From the NCBI RefSeq assembly GCF_021412625.1, contig NZ_JAKCFI010000020.1, positions 1 to 64,000 of the forward strand: a stretch of 64,000 nt of DNA. Direction: 5' to 3'. The translations under genes were made by a program, and so were the position numbers. This DNA comes from Myxococcus stipitatus. Its GTDB lineage: Bacteria; Myxococcota; Myxococcia; Myxococcales; Myxococcaceae. The notes beneath the pieces are model-generated. The model saw only the letters and a program-made list of their open reading frames with translations, searched no databases and was not told where the DNA came from. How positions within the stretch are numbered: position 1 is the stretch's first letter; the number at the start of each line of letters is the position of its first letter. Shown here one piece after another: positions 40,287 to 49,973 of the stretch.

Positions 40287-42701
40287 GTGAGTCCGTCGCT
40301 TCGCGCCCTCGCCCTCACCCTGGCCCTCTCTGGCGCCTCCCCCGCCCTCGCGGAGGACCCGGCGCCCGTCGCGCCTCCCCCGCCGTCGCCCCAGCAGCTC
40401 GAGCAGGAGCTCGCCGCCGTGGAGGCGAAGCTCGGCGTGGCCGAGGCGACGCTCGTCGACGTCGAGCGCTCGTACAGCCAGCGCCCCGAACGGGACGACG
40501 AGGACGCGCGCGCGCGCCGCTACTCCGACGCGGAGATCCAATACCTCCTGGGCAACTGGGGCGCGGCGTCGACGCTCCTCTACGACCTGGTGAGCGACCC
40601 GCCGTTCGTGAAACATCCGCGCTACGCGGACGCGCTCTACTTCCTGGCGGACGCGCTGTTCCAGCAGCGCAACTACATCGGCGCGCGGCTGTACCTGCGC
40701 GAGCTGCTCGCCCTGCCCGCCGCCACGCCCCGCCACCGGGACGCGCTGTCGCGCTACCTGGTCATCTCGGGGAAGCTGAACCAGTTCGACGGCATCGAGC
40801 GCTACCTGGAGCAGGCCCGCGCGCTGTCGGGCGGCGCGTTCCCGCCGGAGGTCCAGTACACCTACGCGAAGTGGCTCTTCCGGCGCACGGACCTGGCGCC
40901 CTCGGAGCGCATCCTCCATGCGCGCGCCGCCTTCACGCCCCTGGCCCAACAGCCCGACGGGCCCTACCGGCTCCAGGCCGCGTACCACCTGGGCGTGCTG
41001 TCGATGCAGGCCGGGGAGATGCCGCTCGCGCTCTTCCAGTTCCAGCAGCTCGTCGCGCCGCCCGCGTCCTCGGACGACGGAGCCGCCACGCCGCCGCCCT
41101 CCGCCGCGCGCGCGGTCGAGGCGCGTCGCATCCGGGAGCTGTCGCTGATGGCGCTGGGTCGCCTGTCGTACGAGACGGGCCGCTACGACGAGGCGCTCGA
41201 CTGGTACGGCCAGGTGCCACAGGAGAGCGAATCCTTCCCGGAGTCGCTCTACGAGATTGCCTGGACGCAGGTGCGCAAGGGCGCCTACCAGGAGGCGAAG
41301 AACGCCATCGACATCCTGTTGATGGTGTCTCCGGACTCGCAGCTCGCGCCGCAGGCCCGGCTGCTCCAGGGCAACCTGCTCCAGCGGCTCAAGAAGTACG
41401 ACGAGGCCATCGCCACGTACAACGAGGTCATCGGCACCTTCCGGCCGGAGCGGGAGAAGGTGGACGCGCTGCTGCGTTCGAAGCCGGAGGCGTCCGCGTA
41501 CTTCGACCGGCTCCTGGGCCGAGCGGACGACGTCCCCGACGTGCGGACCCTGCTGCCTCCGCTGGCGCGCAGGTACGCGGCGGCGCGGCGCGAGGTCGTC
41601 GACGCGCAGAAGCTGGTGGCCGACATCGACCACGGGCGCGAGGGCACGAGCGAGGCGCGAGAGCTGGCGGACCGCATCCTCCGCGCGCTGGACGCCCGGG
41701 GCCTGGAGACCTTCCCGGAGCTGCAGGAGGGCCTCACCCGCGCGGACGCGGTGGAGACGGCGCTCATCCGCGCCGAGGAGGACCGGCTGCGCGTCGAGGA
41801 GCTGGCGCTGACCCAGGTGCTCAGCCAGGGCGAGAAGGACTTCCTCCGGCACCTACGCCAGCAGCGTGAGTCGCTGCGCGAGCGCTTCCTCTCGCTGCCC
41901 ACCACCCCCCAGGCCCTGCAGGAGCGGCTGGCGCGGATGCACGCGCGCGTGGACCGGCTGGACCGCGAGGCCTTCCGCCTGGGCACGGAGATTCAAGGCC
42001 TGCAGGCCATCGCCGCGTCGGTGCGCAAGTGGGTGGACGACACCCGCCTGCTGCGCCACACGCCCCCGGACGAGGAGCAGGAGTACCTCGTCCAGCTGCA
42101 GGCCGAGGTGCAGACGCTGACCGACCTGAAGGTGGAGCTGGACCGCACCCGCGCGCGACTGGCGGACGAGCGTCACAGCGCCGCCAACACGCTCGCCGGC
42201 GAGCAGGCGCTGAGGGGCCAGTACGCGGAGGCGCTGAAGGCCGAGCACGCCGTGCTCGCCGACGCCGAGGGCCGCCAGGTCTCGGACGCCGCGCAGCTGG
42301 TGGCGCGCGCCCATGCCCTCCAGGCGCGGGGCGACGCGCTGAAGGCCCGGGTCTCCGACGCGCGCGACGGCCTGCGGACCCGGGTGGCGACGCGCGGTCG
42401 GCTCATCCGGGAGAAGGTGCTCGCGGAGCAGCGGCTGCTGGAGCGCTACGACGCGGACGTTCGCACCGCCTCCGCCGACGCGCGGCTGTTGGTGGGCCGC
42501 ATCGCCCAGGACAGCGTGCGCCACGTGCGCGACCAGTTCTACGACCTGGTGCTGAAGGCGGACGTGGGCGTGGTGGACGTGGCCTTCACGCAGAAGCAGG
42601 ACAAGACGCAGGCCATCCAGAACGTGTCGTCGCAGAAGGCGGACGCCCTGCGCGCGCTGGACGCGGACTTCCGCGACGTCCTCTCGGAGGAGGGCCGCTG
42701 A
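40287..42701 (+). CDS. large periplasmic TPR / coiled-coil protein
   Basis: 804 residues from a GTG at 40287. Signal peptide RALALTLALSGASPALA. TPR-like helices occupy the first 400 residues (AEIQYLLGNWGAASTLLYDL, YADALYFLADALFQQRNYIGARLYL, ALGRLSYETGRYDEALDWYGQV), and the rest is charged coiled coil (LVQLQAEVQTLTDLKVELDRTRARL). It ends as a TGATG overlap with the next gene, so the two are translationally coupled. GltC-like TPR proteins of the gliding machine have related architecture, but I cannot assign orthology. Probably a periplasmic scaffold. Confidence 0.78.
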   Translation: MSPSLRALALTLALSGASPALAEDPAPVAPPPPSPQQLEQELAAVEAKLGVAEATLVDVERSYSQRPERDDEDARARRYSDAEIQYLLGNWGAASTLLYDLVSDPPFVKHPRYADALYFLADALFQQRNYIGARLYLRELLALPAATPRHRDALSRYLVISGKLNQFDGIERYLEQARALSGGAFPPEVQYTYAKWLFRRTDLAPSERILHARAAFTPLAQQPDGPYRLQAAYHLGVLSMQAGEMPLALFQFQQLVAPPASSDDGAATPPPSAARAVEARRIRELSLMALGRLSYETGRYDEALDWYGQVPQESESFPESLYEIAWTQVRKGAYQEAKNAIDILLMVSPDSQLAPQARLLQGNLLQRLKKYDEAIATYNEVIGTFRPEREKVDALLRSKPEASAYFDRLLGRADDVPDVRTLLPPLARRYAAARREVVDAQKLVADIDHGREGTSEARELADRILRALDARGLETFPELQEGLTRADAVETALIRAEEDRLRVEELALTQVLSQGEKDFLRHLRQQRESLRERFLSLPTTPQALQERLARMHARVDRLDREAFRLGTEIQGLQAIAASVRKWVDDTRLLRHTPPDEEQEYLVQLQAEVQTLTDLKVELDRTRARLADERHSAANTLAGEQALRGQYAEALKAEHAVLADAEGRQVSDAAQLVARAHALQARGDALKARVSDARDGLRTRVATRGRLIREKVLAEQRLLERYDADVRTASADARLLVGRIAQDSVRHVRDQFYDLVLKADVGVVDVAFTQKQDKTQAIQNVSSQKADALRALDADFRDVLSEEGR

Positions 42702-45700
42702 TGCGCCGCCTCCTCGCCGTGCTCCTCTGCGTGGCCTCGCTGCCCGCCGCCGCCCAGGCGACGGACGCCGCGCCCACGGCCCCTTCTCCCCAAGCCGAGG
42801 GCACCGACGACGCGAAGCCTCGCGGACGCGGCTATCTGGAGGGCCTGGGCCGCTCACCCGAGGAGGAGGAGCTGCTCCAGGACGTCAGCCGGGCGCTGAA
42901 GACGTACGAGGAGGAGTCGCGGGAGTACAGCCGCGAGGTGCAGCTGCTCATGGAGCACAAGTACGAGCAGAAGCGCGACTCGCTGTCGTCCGCGTACGAG
43001 AAGGTCATCCGGGACCTGGAGGCCCAGGAGCGCAAGCAGCGGGTGGAGGCCATCGTCCGCTTCGAGGAGTTCCTGCGCCGCTACCCCAGCGAGCCGCGCT
43101 ACACGCCGGACGTGATGTTCCGCCTGGCGGAGCTGTACTACGAGCGCTCCCAGGACGAGCACCAGCTGGCGATGAAGGACTATCGCGACCGGCTGGACGC
43201 GCACGACAAGAACCCGGACTCGGCCTTTCCCGTCGAGCCGCGCAAGGACTACTCGGACTCCATCGCGCTCTACCGCCGGCTCTTGAAGGACTACCCCGAC
43301 TACCGGCTCAACGACGGCGCCATGTACCTGCTGGGCTACTGTCTGGAGGAGCAGGAGCAGGTCGACGAGAGCTTCATCGCCTACCAGCAGCTCATCGGGA
43401 AGTACCCACGCAGCCGCTTCGCCACCGAGGCCTGGGTGCGCATCGGCGAGTACTGGTTCGAGAACTACTCCAACCCCAAGGCGCTGCCCCAGGCCGCGCA
43501 GGCCTTCGAGGCGGCCTCGCGCGACACGCTCCACCCGCTCTACGACAAGGCGCTCTACAAGCTCGGGTGGACGTACTACCGCATGGACCGCTTCGACGAG
43601 GCGGTGGGCGCCTTCCTCACGCTGGTGGACTTCTACGAGGCCCAGCGCGTGGCCCGGGGCGAGGAGGAAGCGGGCGGCGACCTGCGCACCGAGGCGCTCC
43701 AGTACGTGGCCATCTCGCTCGCCGACGAGAGCTGGGGCGGCATCGCCCGCGCCCAGTCGCTCTTCGCCCAGCGCGGGGCGCGCCCCTACGAAGCGGACGT
43801 CTACCGGCGCCTGGGCGACGTGTACTTCGACCAGGCCAACAACACCGCCGCCGTGGAGGCCTACCGGCTGGTCCTCCAGAAGGACCCGCTCTCCCCCGAC
43901 GCGCCCCGGGTGCAGCAGCGCATCGCCCAGGCCTTCGAGCGAGACCGCAAGCTGATGGACTCCTTCGTCGAGTCCGAGAAGCTCGCCGCCCTCTACCAGC
44001 CGGGCACCGCCTGGTACGAGAAGAACAAGGGTGACCCGGACGCGCTCTCCCAGGCCAACGCGCTGGTGGAGAAGAGCCTCTACGGCAGCGCCACCTTCCA
44101 TCACCAGCAGGCCCTGGTGTTCAAGAAGGAGGGCAAGTTCGAGCAGGCCAACGTCGCCTTCGCCACCGCCGCGCGCGCCTACGGCACGTACCTGGAGCGC
44201 TTCCCGCGCAGCAAGAGCGCGGGCGAGATGCGCTTCTACCATGCGGAGTGCCTCTACTTCTCCTTCCAGTTCGCCGAGGCGGCCCGGGGCTACGAGGAGG
44301 TGCGCGACACGGGCGTGAGCGCGAAGCACCGCGACGACGCGGCGCACAGCGCGGTGCTCGCGTGGCAGCAGCAGCTCGCGCTCGACATCCAGAAGGGCGC
44401 CGCGCCGGACCTCAAGCCGCTGCGCTCCTCGAAGCGCCCCGAGGGCGCCCCGCCCCGCCCCGTGCCGCTCACGGCCACCGAGCAGAAGCTGGTGTCCGCG
44501 TCGGACCGGTACGTGGCCCTGCTGTCGAAGGACCCGAAGGCGCCCGGCATCGCCTACAAGGCCGCGGAGCTGTACTACGCGCACGACGACCTGCCCGAGG
44601 CGCGAGCGCGCTTCGAGCGCATCATCCAGACCTGGCCCAAAAGCGAGGTGGCCCGCTACGCCACCAACCTCACCGTCGAGACGTTCCTCGTCGACAAGGA
44701 CTGGCGCAGCGTCGAGGAGGTCAGCGCGCGGCTGGCCGCCAACTCGCAGGTCATCGAGCCGTCGAGCGAGCTGCACCAGCAGCTCATGCGCTTCAAGCTG
44801 GCGGGCCGCTTCAAGCTGGCCGACCAGCTCATGGCCGAGGGCAAGTACGACGAGGCGGCGCGCAAGTACATCCAGCTCGTGGACGAGGCCCCGCGTCACG
44901 AGTTCGCGGACAAGGCGCTCAACAACGCGGCCGTCGCCCACGAGAACACGCGCCGCTTCGACTCCGCGCTCAAGCTGTATGAGCGCATCTTCCGCGAGTA
45001 CCCCAAGTCGCCCCTGGCGGACGCGGCCCTGTTCCGAGTGGCGGTGAACGCGGAGAAGTCCTACGACTTCGACAAGGCCGTCACCAACTACCAGAAGCTG
45101 GTGAAGGACTACCCGGCCTCGAAGGATCGGGAGGCGGCGCTCTTCAACACGGCGCGGCTGCTGGAGGGCCAGCAGCGGTACGCGGAGGCCGCCTCGGCGT
45201 ACATGCGCTACGCGGAGCTGTTCCCCGGCGCGGAGGATGCGCCGAAGAACCAGTACCACGCGGCCCTCCTGCTGGAGAAACAGGGCGACCCGCGTGGTGA
45301 GGTGCGAGCGCTCCAGGACTTCGTGCGCAAGTACGCCAACAAGCCCAGCCAGTTGGAGCGCGTGCTGGACGCGCACCGCCGCATGGGTGACGCGCACCAG
45401 AAGCTGGGCAACGAGAAGGAGGCCACGCGGGCCTACACGCAGGCCGCGACGGAGTTCGACCGACGCAAGCTCAAGCCGGACACGCACCCCCTGGCGGCGA
45501 ACGCGGCGGCGTATGGGCGCTTCCAGTTGGCCGAGGCGGAGCTGCGCAGGTTCGACAAGCTGAAGATTGGGGGCTGGGGTCCCGCGCTGGTGCGCAGCTT
45601 CGCGGCGAAGCGCGCGGCGGTGAAGACGGTGAAGGACGCCTACGCGCGCGTCTATCCGTACAAGCAGCTCGAGTGGTCGCTCGCGGCGGCCTACCGCTCC

Positions 45701-46081
45701 GGGTACGCGCTGGAGCGCTTCGCGAACACCATCATCGAGACACCGGTGCCGCCCGACGTGAAGCGCCTGGGCGAGGACGCGGTGGTGACGTACCAGGACC
45801 TGCTCGCGCAGAACACGGCGGAGCTGGAGGACGCGGCGGTGGAGAGCTACGCCATCGCCCTGGCCGAGGCGCGCAAGAACCGCGTCTCCAACGAGTGGAC
45901 CCGCCGCACGCTGGAGGCCCTCAACCGCTTCCGTCCCAAGGAGTACCCGGTGCTCAAGGAGCCCAAGCAGGCGCTCGCCGCCGAGGGCCTCTACCCGGAT
46001 GGCCTCGTGGGCCCCCCGAGCGCCCCGCCCTCCCCCGCCCAGCGCGACGAGAAGCGCCTCTCGGGAGGAGACAAGCCGTGA
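42701..46081 (+). CDS. giant periplasmic TPR protein, GltD/AgmU-like
   Basis: 1126 residues from ATG 42701. Signal peptide RRLLAVLLCVASLPAAAQA. The body is almost all TPR or Sel1-like helices (DVMFRLAELYYERSQDE, MYLLGYCLEEQEQVDESFIAYQQLIGKYPRSRF, ADAALFRVAVNAEKSYDFDKAVTNYQ). The C-terminus (ALAEARKNRVSNEWTRRTLEALNRFRPKEYPVLKEP) is, from memory, the same kind of end as in AgmU/GltD, the long TPR protein of the gliding machine, and its sporulation paralogue NfsD. Length is close to AgmU. It is followed at once by GltE-, GltF- and GltG-like genes, the same order as the gliding cluster. The protein is likely a periplasmic scaffold between inner and outer membrane partners. Confidence 0.8.
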   Translation: MRRLLAVLLCVASLPAAAQATDAAPTAPSPQAEGTDDAKPRGRGYLEGLGRSPEEEELLQDVSRALKTYEEESREYSREVQLLMEHKYEQKRDSLSSAYEKVIRDLEAQERKQRVEAIVRFEEFLRRYPSEPRYTPDVMFRLAELYYERSQDEHQLAMKDYRDRLDAHDKNPDSAFPVEPRKDYSDSIALYRRLLKDYPDYRLNDGAMYLLGYCLEEQEQVDESFIAYQQLIGKYPRSRFATEAWVRIGEYWFENYSNPKALPQAAQAFEAASRDTLHPLYDKALYKLGWTYYRMDRFDEAVGAFLTLVDFYEAQRVARGEEEAGGDLRTEALQYVAISLADESWGGIARAQSLFAQRGARPYEADVYRRLGDVYFDQANNTAAVEAYRLVLQKDPLSPDAPRVQQRIAQAFERDRKLMDSFVESEKLAALYQPGTAWYEKNKGDPDALSQANALVEKSLYGSATFHHQQALVFKKEGKFEQANVAFATAARAYGTYLERFPRSKSAGEMRFYHAECLYFSFQFAEAARGYEEVRDTGVSAKHRDDAAHSAVLAWQQQLALDIQKGAAPDLKPLRSSKRPEGAPPRPVPLTATEQKLVSASDRYVALLSKDPKAPGIAYKAAELYYAHDDLPEARARFERIIQTWPKSEVARYATNLTVETFLVDKDWRSVEEVSARLAANSQVIEPSSELHQQLMRFKLAGRFKLADQLMAEGKYDEAARKYIQLVDEAPRHEFADKALNNAAVAHENTRRFDSALKLYERIFREYPKSPLADAALFRVAVNAEKSYDFDKAVTNYQKLVKDYPASKDREAALFNTARLLEGQQRYAEAASAYMRYAELFPGAEDAPKNQYHAALLLEKQGDPRGEVRALQDFVRKYANKPSQLERVLDAHRRMGDAHQKLGNEKEATRAYTQAATEFDRRKLKPDTHPLAANAAAYGRFQLAEAELRRFDKLKIGGWGPALVRSFAAKRAAVKTVKDAYARVYPYKQLEWSLAAAYRSGYALERFANTIIETPVPPDVKRLGEDAVVTYQDLLAQNTAELEDAAVESYAIALAEARKNRVSNEWTRRTLEALNRFRPKEYPVLKEPKQALAAEGLYPDGLVGPPSAPPSPAQRDEKRLSGGDKP

Positions 46082-47811
46082 GCCGCGCACCGCGAACCCC
46101 GGGTATCACCGCCTCCGAAGCGGGGACGCCGCGCTCCTCCACGAGCGGCTCACCGCGAATGGCCTCGGGTGTCATCACCACCGAGGCGGGGATGCCGCTC
46201 TCCGCCATGAGTGACTCACCGCGAACGGCCTCGGGTGTCATCACCACCGAGGCGGGGATGCCGCTCTCCGCCATGAGTGAATCACCGCGAGCCTCGGTCA
46301 TCACGGCGCGCCACGGCGGCACGAACGTCCACGGTGCCGGCATCTCACCGCGAGGCCCTGCCCTCGCCGCCACGCTGACGCCGAAGCCACTCACGCCCAG
46401 GGGCCGCGCCACGCAGGCCTCCGGCCTCGCCGCCGCGCTGCTCTGGCTGTCCGCCTGCGCCTCCGCGCCGCAGCCTCGCGCGGACACTCCGGTGGCCCTC
46501 CCGACCGACGCCGTCGCGACCAAGGCCGAACCGCCCCCACCTCCCCCTCCCCCCCGGAGCGCGAACGAGGACTTCGCGCACGCGGTGGAGATTGCCCGCG
46601 CGGGTGAGCTGGCCACGGCGGAGACCGCGCTGCGCGCCCTGGTCGATGCGCACCCCTCGCTCGACGCCGCGTGGACCAACCTGGGCATCGTCCAGGAGCG
46701 ACAGGGCCGGCACGCGGAGGCCGAGCGCTCATACCGTCAGGCCCTGACGCTCGCGCCGGAGCAGGCGGCGGCCTGGGACTGTCTGGCGCGGTTGTATGGC
46801 CGGACGAATCGCGCCGCCGCCCTCGAGGCGGAGCTGCGCGGCGTGCTCGACGCGAAGCCGGACGCGGTGACGCCGCGCACGGCGCTCGCCTTGACGCTCC
46901 TCCAGCAGAAGAAGCTGGATGCCGCCGCCACCGAGGCCAAGCGGGCCCTCGGGACCGACGAGCACCACGTGCGCGCCATGCAGGTCCTCGCGCAGGTGTA
47001 CTACCGCGAGGGCAAACACGAGCTGGCGCGCATGGTGCTGGAGAACGCGCGCGACATCGCCCCCGACGACGCGGCCACGCACAACGCGCTCGGCCTCGTC
47101 TATGTCGCGCTGGACGCGAGGCCCCAGGCCCTCGAGGAACTCAAGCGGGCCACCACGCTGCGCCCCGACTTCGCCGAGGCCCGAAACAACTTCGGCGCGC
47201 TGCTCAACGAGGCGCAGGACTACCCCGCCGCCGTCACGGAGCTGGAGGCCGCGGTGCGCGCCGCGCCGGACTTCGCCGACGCGCGCCTCAACCTGGGCAA
47301 CGCCTACCGCGGCATCGGCGACTTCGCCCGCGCCAAGGCGGAGTACGAACAGGTGCTCACGCTGCGCCCGGCCTCCGCCGACCCACTCTTCAACCTGGCC
47401 ATCCTCTACCTCGACGTGGAGCCGCCGGGGCTGGACCCCATCGAGCGATACAAGACGGCCATCGCCTTCTTCGAGCAGTACGAGGGCAAGGGCGGCCGCG
47501 ACGAGCGCATCCCCCAGTACGTGAAGGACGCGCGCAAGAGCATCGACCGCGAGGAGCGCCGCCGCGAGCGCGAGCGGAAGGACCAGCTGCGCAAGGCCGC
47601 CGAACAGCAGAAGGCCGAGCAGGAACAGGCGAAACAGCCCCCCGACACCGCCAGGCCCCCCACGACCACCCCGCCCCCGGACGCGGCGCCCTCCGAGTCC
47701 ACGGGAACCACGCCCCGGGTCCCGGCGTCCCAGCCCCAGGCCCCCGGCCCCGACGCCCCACCAGCCCCCTCGCCCGCCGGGTCGGGTAAGCTGGACGGCG
47801 CTCCGAACTGA
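46078..47811 (+). CDS. TPR lipoprotein, GltE/AglT-like, with repeat-extended N-terminus
   Basis: 577 residues from GTG 46078, which overlaps the previous stop as GTGA. The lipobox LLWLSAC lies very late: Cys is residue 127. Residues 5-105 are four 21-22-residue units (PRMASGVITTEAGMPLSAMS type). No ATG, GTG or TTG exists between the repeats and the hydrophobic core, only a CTG at 46375, so either the signal is preceded by the repeats or translation starts at a rare codon. TPRs follow (DAAWTNLGIVQERQGRHAEAERSYRQAL, and more), then a charged, Pro-rich tail. Position, TPR content and length fit AglT/GltE, the lipoprotein partner of AgmU. Probably outer-membrane lipoprotein if exported. Confidence 0.75.
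   Translation: MSRAPRTPGITASEAGTPRSSTSGSPRMASGVITTEAGMPLSAMSDSPRTASGVITTEAGMPLSAMSESPRASVITARHGGTNVHGAGISPRGPALAATLTPKPLTPRGRATQASGLAAALLWLSACASAPQPRADTPVALPTDAVATKAEPPPPPPPPRSANEDFAHAVEIARAGELATAETALRALVDAHPSLDAAWTNLGIVQERQGRHAEAERSYRQALTLAPEQAAAWDCLARLYGRTNRAAALEAELRGVLDAKPDAVTPRTALALTLLQQKKLDAAATEAKRALGTDEHHVRAMQVLAQVYYREGKHELARMVLENARDIAPDDAATHNALGLVYVALDARPQALEELKRATTLRPDFAEARNNFGALLNEAQDYPAAVTELEAAVRAAPDFADARLNLGNAYRGIGDFARAKAEYEQVLTLRPASADPLFNLAILYLDVEPPGLDPIERYKTAIAFFEQYEGKGGRDERIPQYVKDARKSIDREERRRERERKDQLRKAAEQQKAEQEQAKQPPDTARPPTTTPPPDAAPSESTGTTPRVPASQPQAPGPDAPPAPSPAGSGKLDGAPN
46088..46343 (+). repeat. in-frame tandem repeat array at the start of the GltE-like gene
   Basis: Four units: degenerate 63 bases (46088-46150), 66 bases (46150-46215), 66 bases (46216-46281), then a degenerate unit from 46282. 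The two central units are nearly identical. Each has a hyphenated inverted repeat (CCTCGG...CCGAGG). Unit length is a multiple of three, so the frame is kept. There are no spacers, which rules out a CRISPR array. Confidence 0.85.
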
Positions 47812-47820
47812 ACCGTCACC

Positions 47821-48111
47821 ATGCGCTCCGCCCTCGCCCTCCTCGTGCTGCTCGCCGCCGCGCCCTCGCTCGCGCAGGACGCGAAGCCGTCCACGCCGGC
47901 GCCCCAGGCCACGGCCCCCCGGGGCGAGCCCGCGAAGAAGCCCGCGCCGCGCAAGGTCATCCGCCTGGACGCGCTCACCGTCGAGGGCCGCATCCAGAAG
48001 CCCCAGGCCTTCTACATCCTCCCCCGCTCCAACCTGAGCTTCGACGACCTCAACCGCGCGGAGAGCTTCGTGCCCAAGGTCGAGCAGAGCGTCGAACAGG
48101 AACCGTTCTAG
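47821..48111 (+). CDS. small periplasmic protein, GltF/PglI-like
   Basis: 96 residues from ATG 47821. Signal peptide SALALLVLLAAAPSLAQ, then a Pro/Ala linker. The conserved part is the C-terminal 45 residues (LDALTVEGRIQKPQAFYILP, LSFDDLNRAESFVPKVEQSVEQEPF), which looks like the small protein found between the GltE and GltG genes in the gliding cluster. It is 9 bases after one gene and 4 bases before the next, so it is clearly a module member. A bridge between the TPR proteins and the TonB-like protein is a fair guess. Confidence 0.7.
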   Translation: MRSALALLVLLAAAPSLAQDAKPSTPAPQATAPRGEPAKKPAPRKVIRLDALTVEGRIQKPQAFYILPRSNLSFDDLNRAESFVPKVEQSVEQEPF

Positions 48112-48115
48112 CCCC

Positions 48116-49465
48116 ATGGCAGCCCCTCCGCAGAACAAGCTGCTCCGCGTCGGCCTCATCCAGGACGGCCAGATCATCGAGGAGCGCCACGTCCGCCGTG
48201 ACACCGTCACCATCGGTCACGACGCGCGCAACACCTTCGTCCTGCCCGCCGCCGAAGACCGGCCGGCGCGCTTCGGCGTCTTCGAATTCCAGGGCCATCA
48301 GTTCCAGCTCGTCATCAACGAGTCCATGCGGGGCCGCGTCAACCTCGGCTCCTCCGACGTGGACTTCGACGCCCTGCGCGCCCAGGGCCTCGCCTCGCGC
48401 CGGGGCGAGCTGTTCGTCCTGCCGCTCCAGGAGAGCGCCCGCGGCAAGGTGGAGCTGGGCGACGCCACCCTCTTCTTTCAGTTCGTCGCGCCGCCCGCCG
48501 AGGAAGCCCGGCCGCTGCTGCCCTCGGACATCCGCGTCAGCCGCTGGAAGACGATGGACCGCGTCTTCTTCGGCATCCTCGCGGCCTCGCTCCTGCTGCA
48601 CTTCTCCGGCGCCGCCCTCATCATCTCCGCCGAGGCCCCCAAGGAGCAGGAGCTGGCGTTGGATCAGCTCGACGACCGCTTCGTGCGCGCCATCATCCCC
48701 CAGCGCCCGGCCGAGCCCGCCAGGCCCATCACCGCCGGCCCCGCCGAGGCCCCCAAGGAGGAAGCCAAGGCCCCGGAGCCGAAGGAAGGCGACGACAAGC
48801 CCACCTCGGACAAGCCCGCGGGCGCCGCCGCCGCCGAGCGCCACGCGGAGATGGTGAAGAAGGTCTCCGGCAAGGGCCTCCTGAAGATGCTCGGCTCGAA
48901 GAGCGACGGCGCGGGCGGCGCCTTCCAGGACGTGCTGGGCGGCGCCAGCGGCGGCAACGACATCGCGGCGGCGCTCCAGGGCGCCGGCGGCGTGGGCGTG
49001 GCCAACGAGGTCACCACGGCCAAGGGCACCGGCCCCCGGGGCGGCGGCACCGGCTCCGTGACGGGCATCGGCGAGTTGGGGACGCAGGGCGGCGGCAAGG
49101 TCGACCTGGGCAGCAAGAAGGAGGTCGAGGTCAAGGGCCGGGTGCAGGACGCGGCCCCGGAGGTGGACAGCTCCGAGGTCGACCGCGACGCGCTCGCCCG
49201 CTACGTGCGCGCGCGCAAGGGCGCCATCCAGAGCTGCTACGAGAAGGAGCTCAAGCGCAACCCCAACCTCAAGGGCAAGGTGGTGGTGCGCTTCTCCATC
49301 ACCCCCACCGGCCGGGTGGGTGAGTTCGACATCGACGAGAACACGCTGGGCAGCGAGTCCGTCGCCAGCTGCATCCGCGCCGTCATCCGGGCCTGGGTGT
49401 TTCCCTTCAAACCCGACGCCGACGCCACCGTGTCCTACCCCTTCGTCTTCTCGCCGACGGGGTAG
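48116..49465 (+). CDS. FHA-like, transmembrane, TonB-like protein, GltG/AgnA-like
   Basis: 449 residues. N-terminal FHA-like beta domain (about 7-130: TVTIGHDARNTFVLP, GKVELGDATLFFQF). One membrane segment near 142-165 (VFFGILAASLLLHFSGAALII). A Pro/Ala/Glu-rich periplasmic linker with a Gly-rich stretch (GGAFQDVLGGASGGNDIAAAL) follows. The C-terminal AgmX/PglI-type domain is complete: YVRARKGAIQSCYEKELKR ... GKVVVRFSITPTGRVGEFDI ... VASCIRAVIRAWVFPF. FHA domain, single TM and TonB-like tail are the published layout of GltG/AgnA, which transmits energy from the inner membrane motor. No AglQRS-type motor genes are in the window, so the energiser would have to come from elsewhere. Confidence 0.82.
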   Translation: MAAPPQNKLLRVGLIQDGQIIEERHVRRDTVTIGHDARNTFVLPAAEDRPARFGVFEFQGHQFQLVINESMRGRVNLGSSDVDFDALRAQGLASRRGELFVLPLQESARGKVELGDATLFFQFVAPPAEEARPLLPSDIRVSRWKTMDRVFFGILAASLLLHFSGAALIISAEAPKEQELALDQLDDRFVRAIIPQRPAEPARPITAGPAEAPKEEAKAPEPKEGDDKPTSDKPAGAAAAERHAEMVKKVSGKGLLKMLGSKSDGAGGAFQDVLGGASGGNDIAAALQGAGGVGVANEVTTAKGTGPRGGGTGSVTGIGELGTQGGGKVDLGSKKEVEVKGRVQDAAPEVDSSEVDRDALARYVRARKGAIQSCYEKELKRNPNLKGKVVVRFSITPTGRVGEFDIDENTLGSESVASCIRAVIRAWVFPFKPDADATVSYPFVFSPTG

Positions 49466-49506
49466 GCTCGGGCCGTCGGCCCCGCCGGGGGGCTCGCGGG
49501 AGGACC

Positions 49507-49953
49507 ATGGAGAAGCTGGCCGTCATCACCGCGTCACCGCTGTTCGAGATGCTCTCCGCCTCGGAGCTGGCGCGGCTGGCGGAGCTGGCCCGCGTCCACC
49601 ACTGCGTCGAGGGCGAAGTCGTCTTCGAGGAGGGCGACTTCGGCGACAGCCTCTTCCTCATCGTCGAGGGCCAGGTGGAGGTGGTGCGCAGGCTGCCCGG
49701 CGGCGCCCTCAGCCCCCTGGCCGTCCTGTCCGCCCCCGAGTTCTTCGGGGAGATGGGCCTCATCGACAAGGACGACCGCTCCGCCACCGTGCGCGCCCGA
49801 ACCGCCGCCGCCCTGCTCCAGCTCACCGGCCAGGACCTGCGCGACTTCCGCCGCGCCCACCCGGACGGCTTCACCTTCATCGTCGTCAACATCGCCCGGA
49901 GCCTGTCCGCCCGCCTTCGCGAGGCCAATGCCCGGCTCTCCAGTAACCACTGA
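49507..49953 (+). CDS. single-domain cyclic-nucleotide-binding protein
   Basis: 148 residues, one cNMP-binding domain. FFGEMGLIDKDDRSATVRA is the phosphate-binding cassette with Gly-Glu and Arg. A C-terminal helix ends it (FIVVNIARSLSARLREANARL). There is no output domain. Like the protein at 3393, it may be an adaptor or sensor for a larger machine; here it lies 41 bases behind the GltG-like gene. The ligand (c-di-GMP would need other motifs; cAMP or cGMP more likely) is not known. Confidence 0.83.
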   Translation: MEKLAVITASPLFEMLSASELARLAELARVHHCVEGEVVFEEGDFGDSLFLIVEGQVEVVRRLPGGALSPLAVLSAPEFFGEMGLIDKDDRSATVRARTAAALLQLTGQDLRDFRRAHPDGFTFIVVNIARSLSARLREANARLSSNH

Positions 49954-49973
49954 ATAATAGGGGGCTTGTCGCG

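Noticed and set aside
42854..46090. A minus-strand open frame of about 1080 codons opposite the GltD-like gene
   Set aside because: Shadow frame; no signal peptide or domain, while the plus strand reads as a TPR protein with signal peptide.
46088..46343. CRISPR-like array
   Set aside because: Repeats are contiguous, 63-66 bases, in frame with a gene, with no unique spacers and no cas genes nearby.
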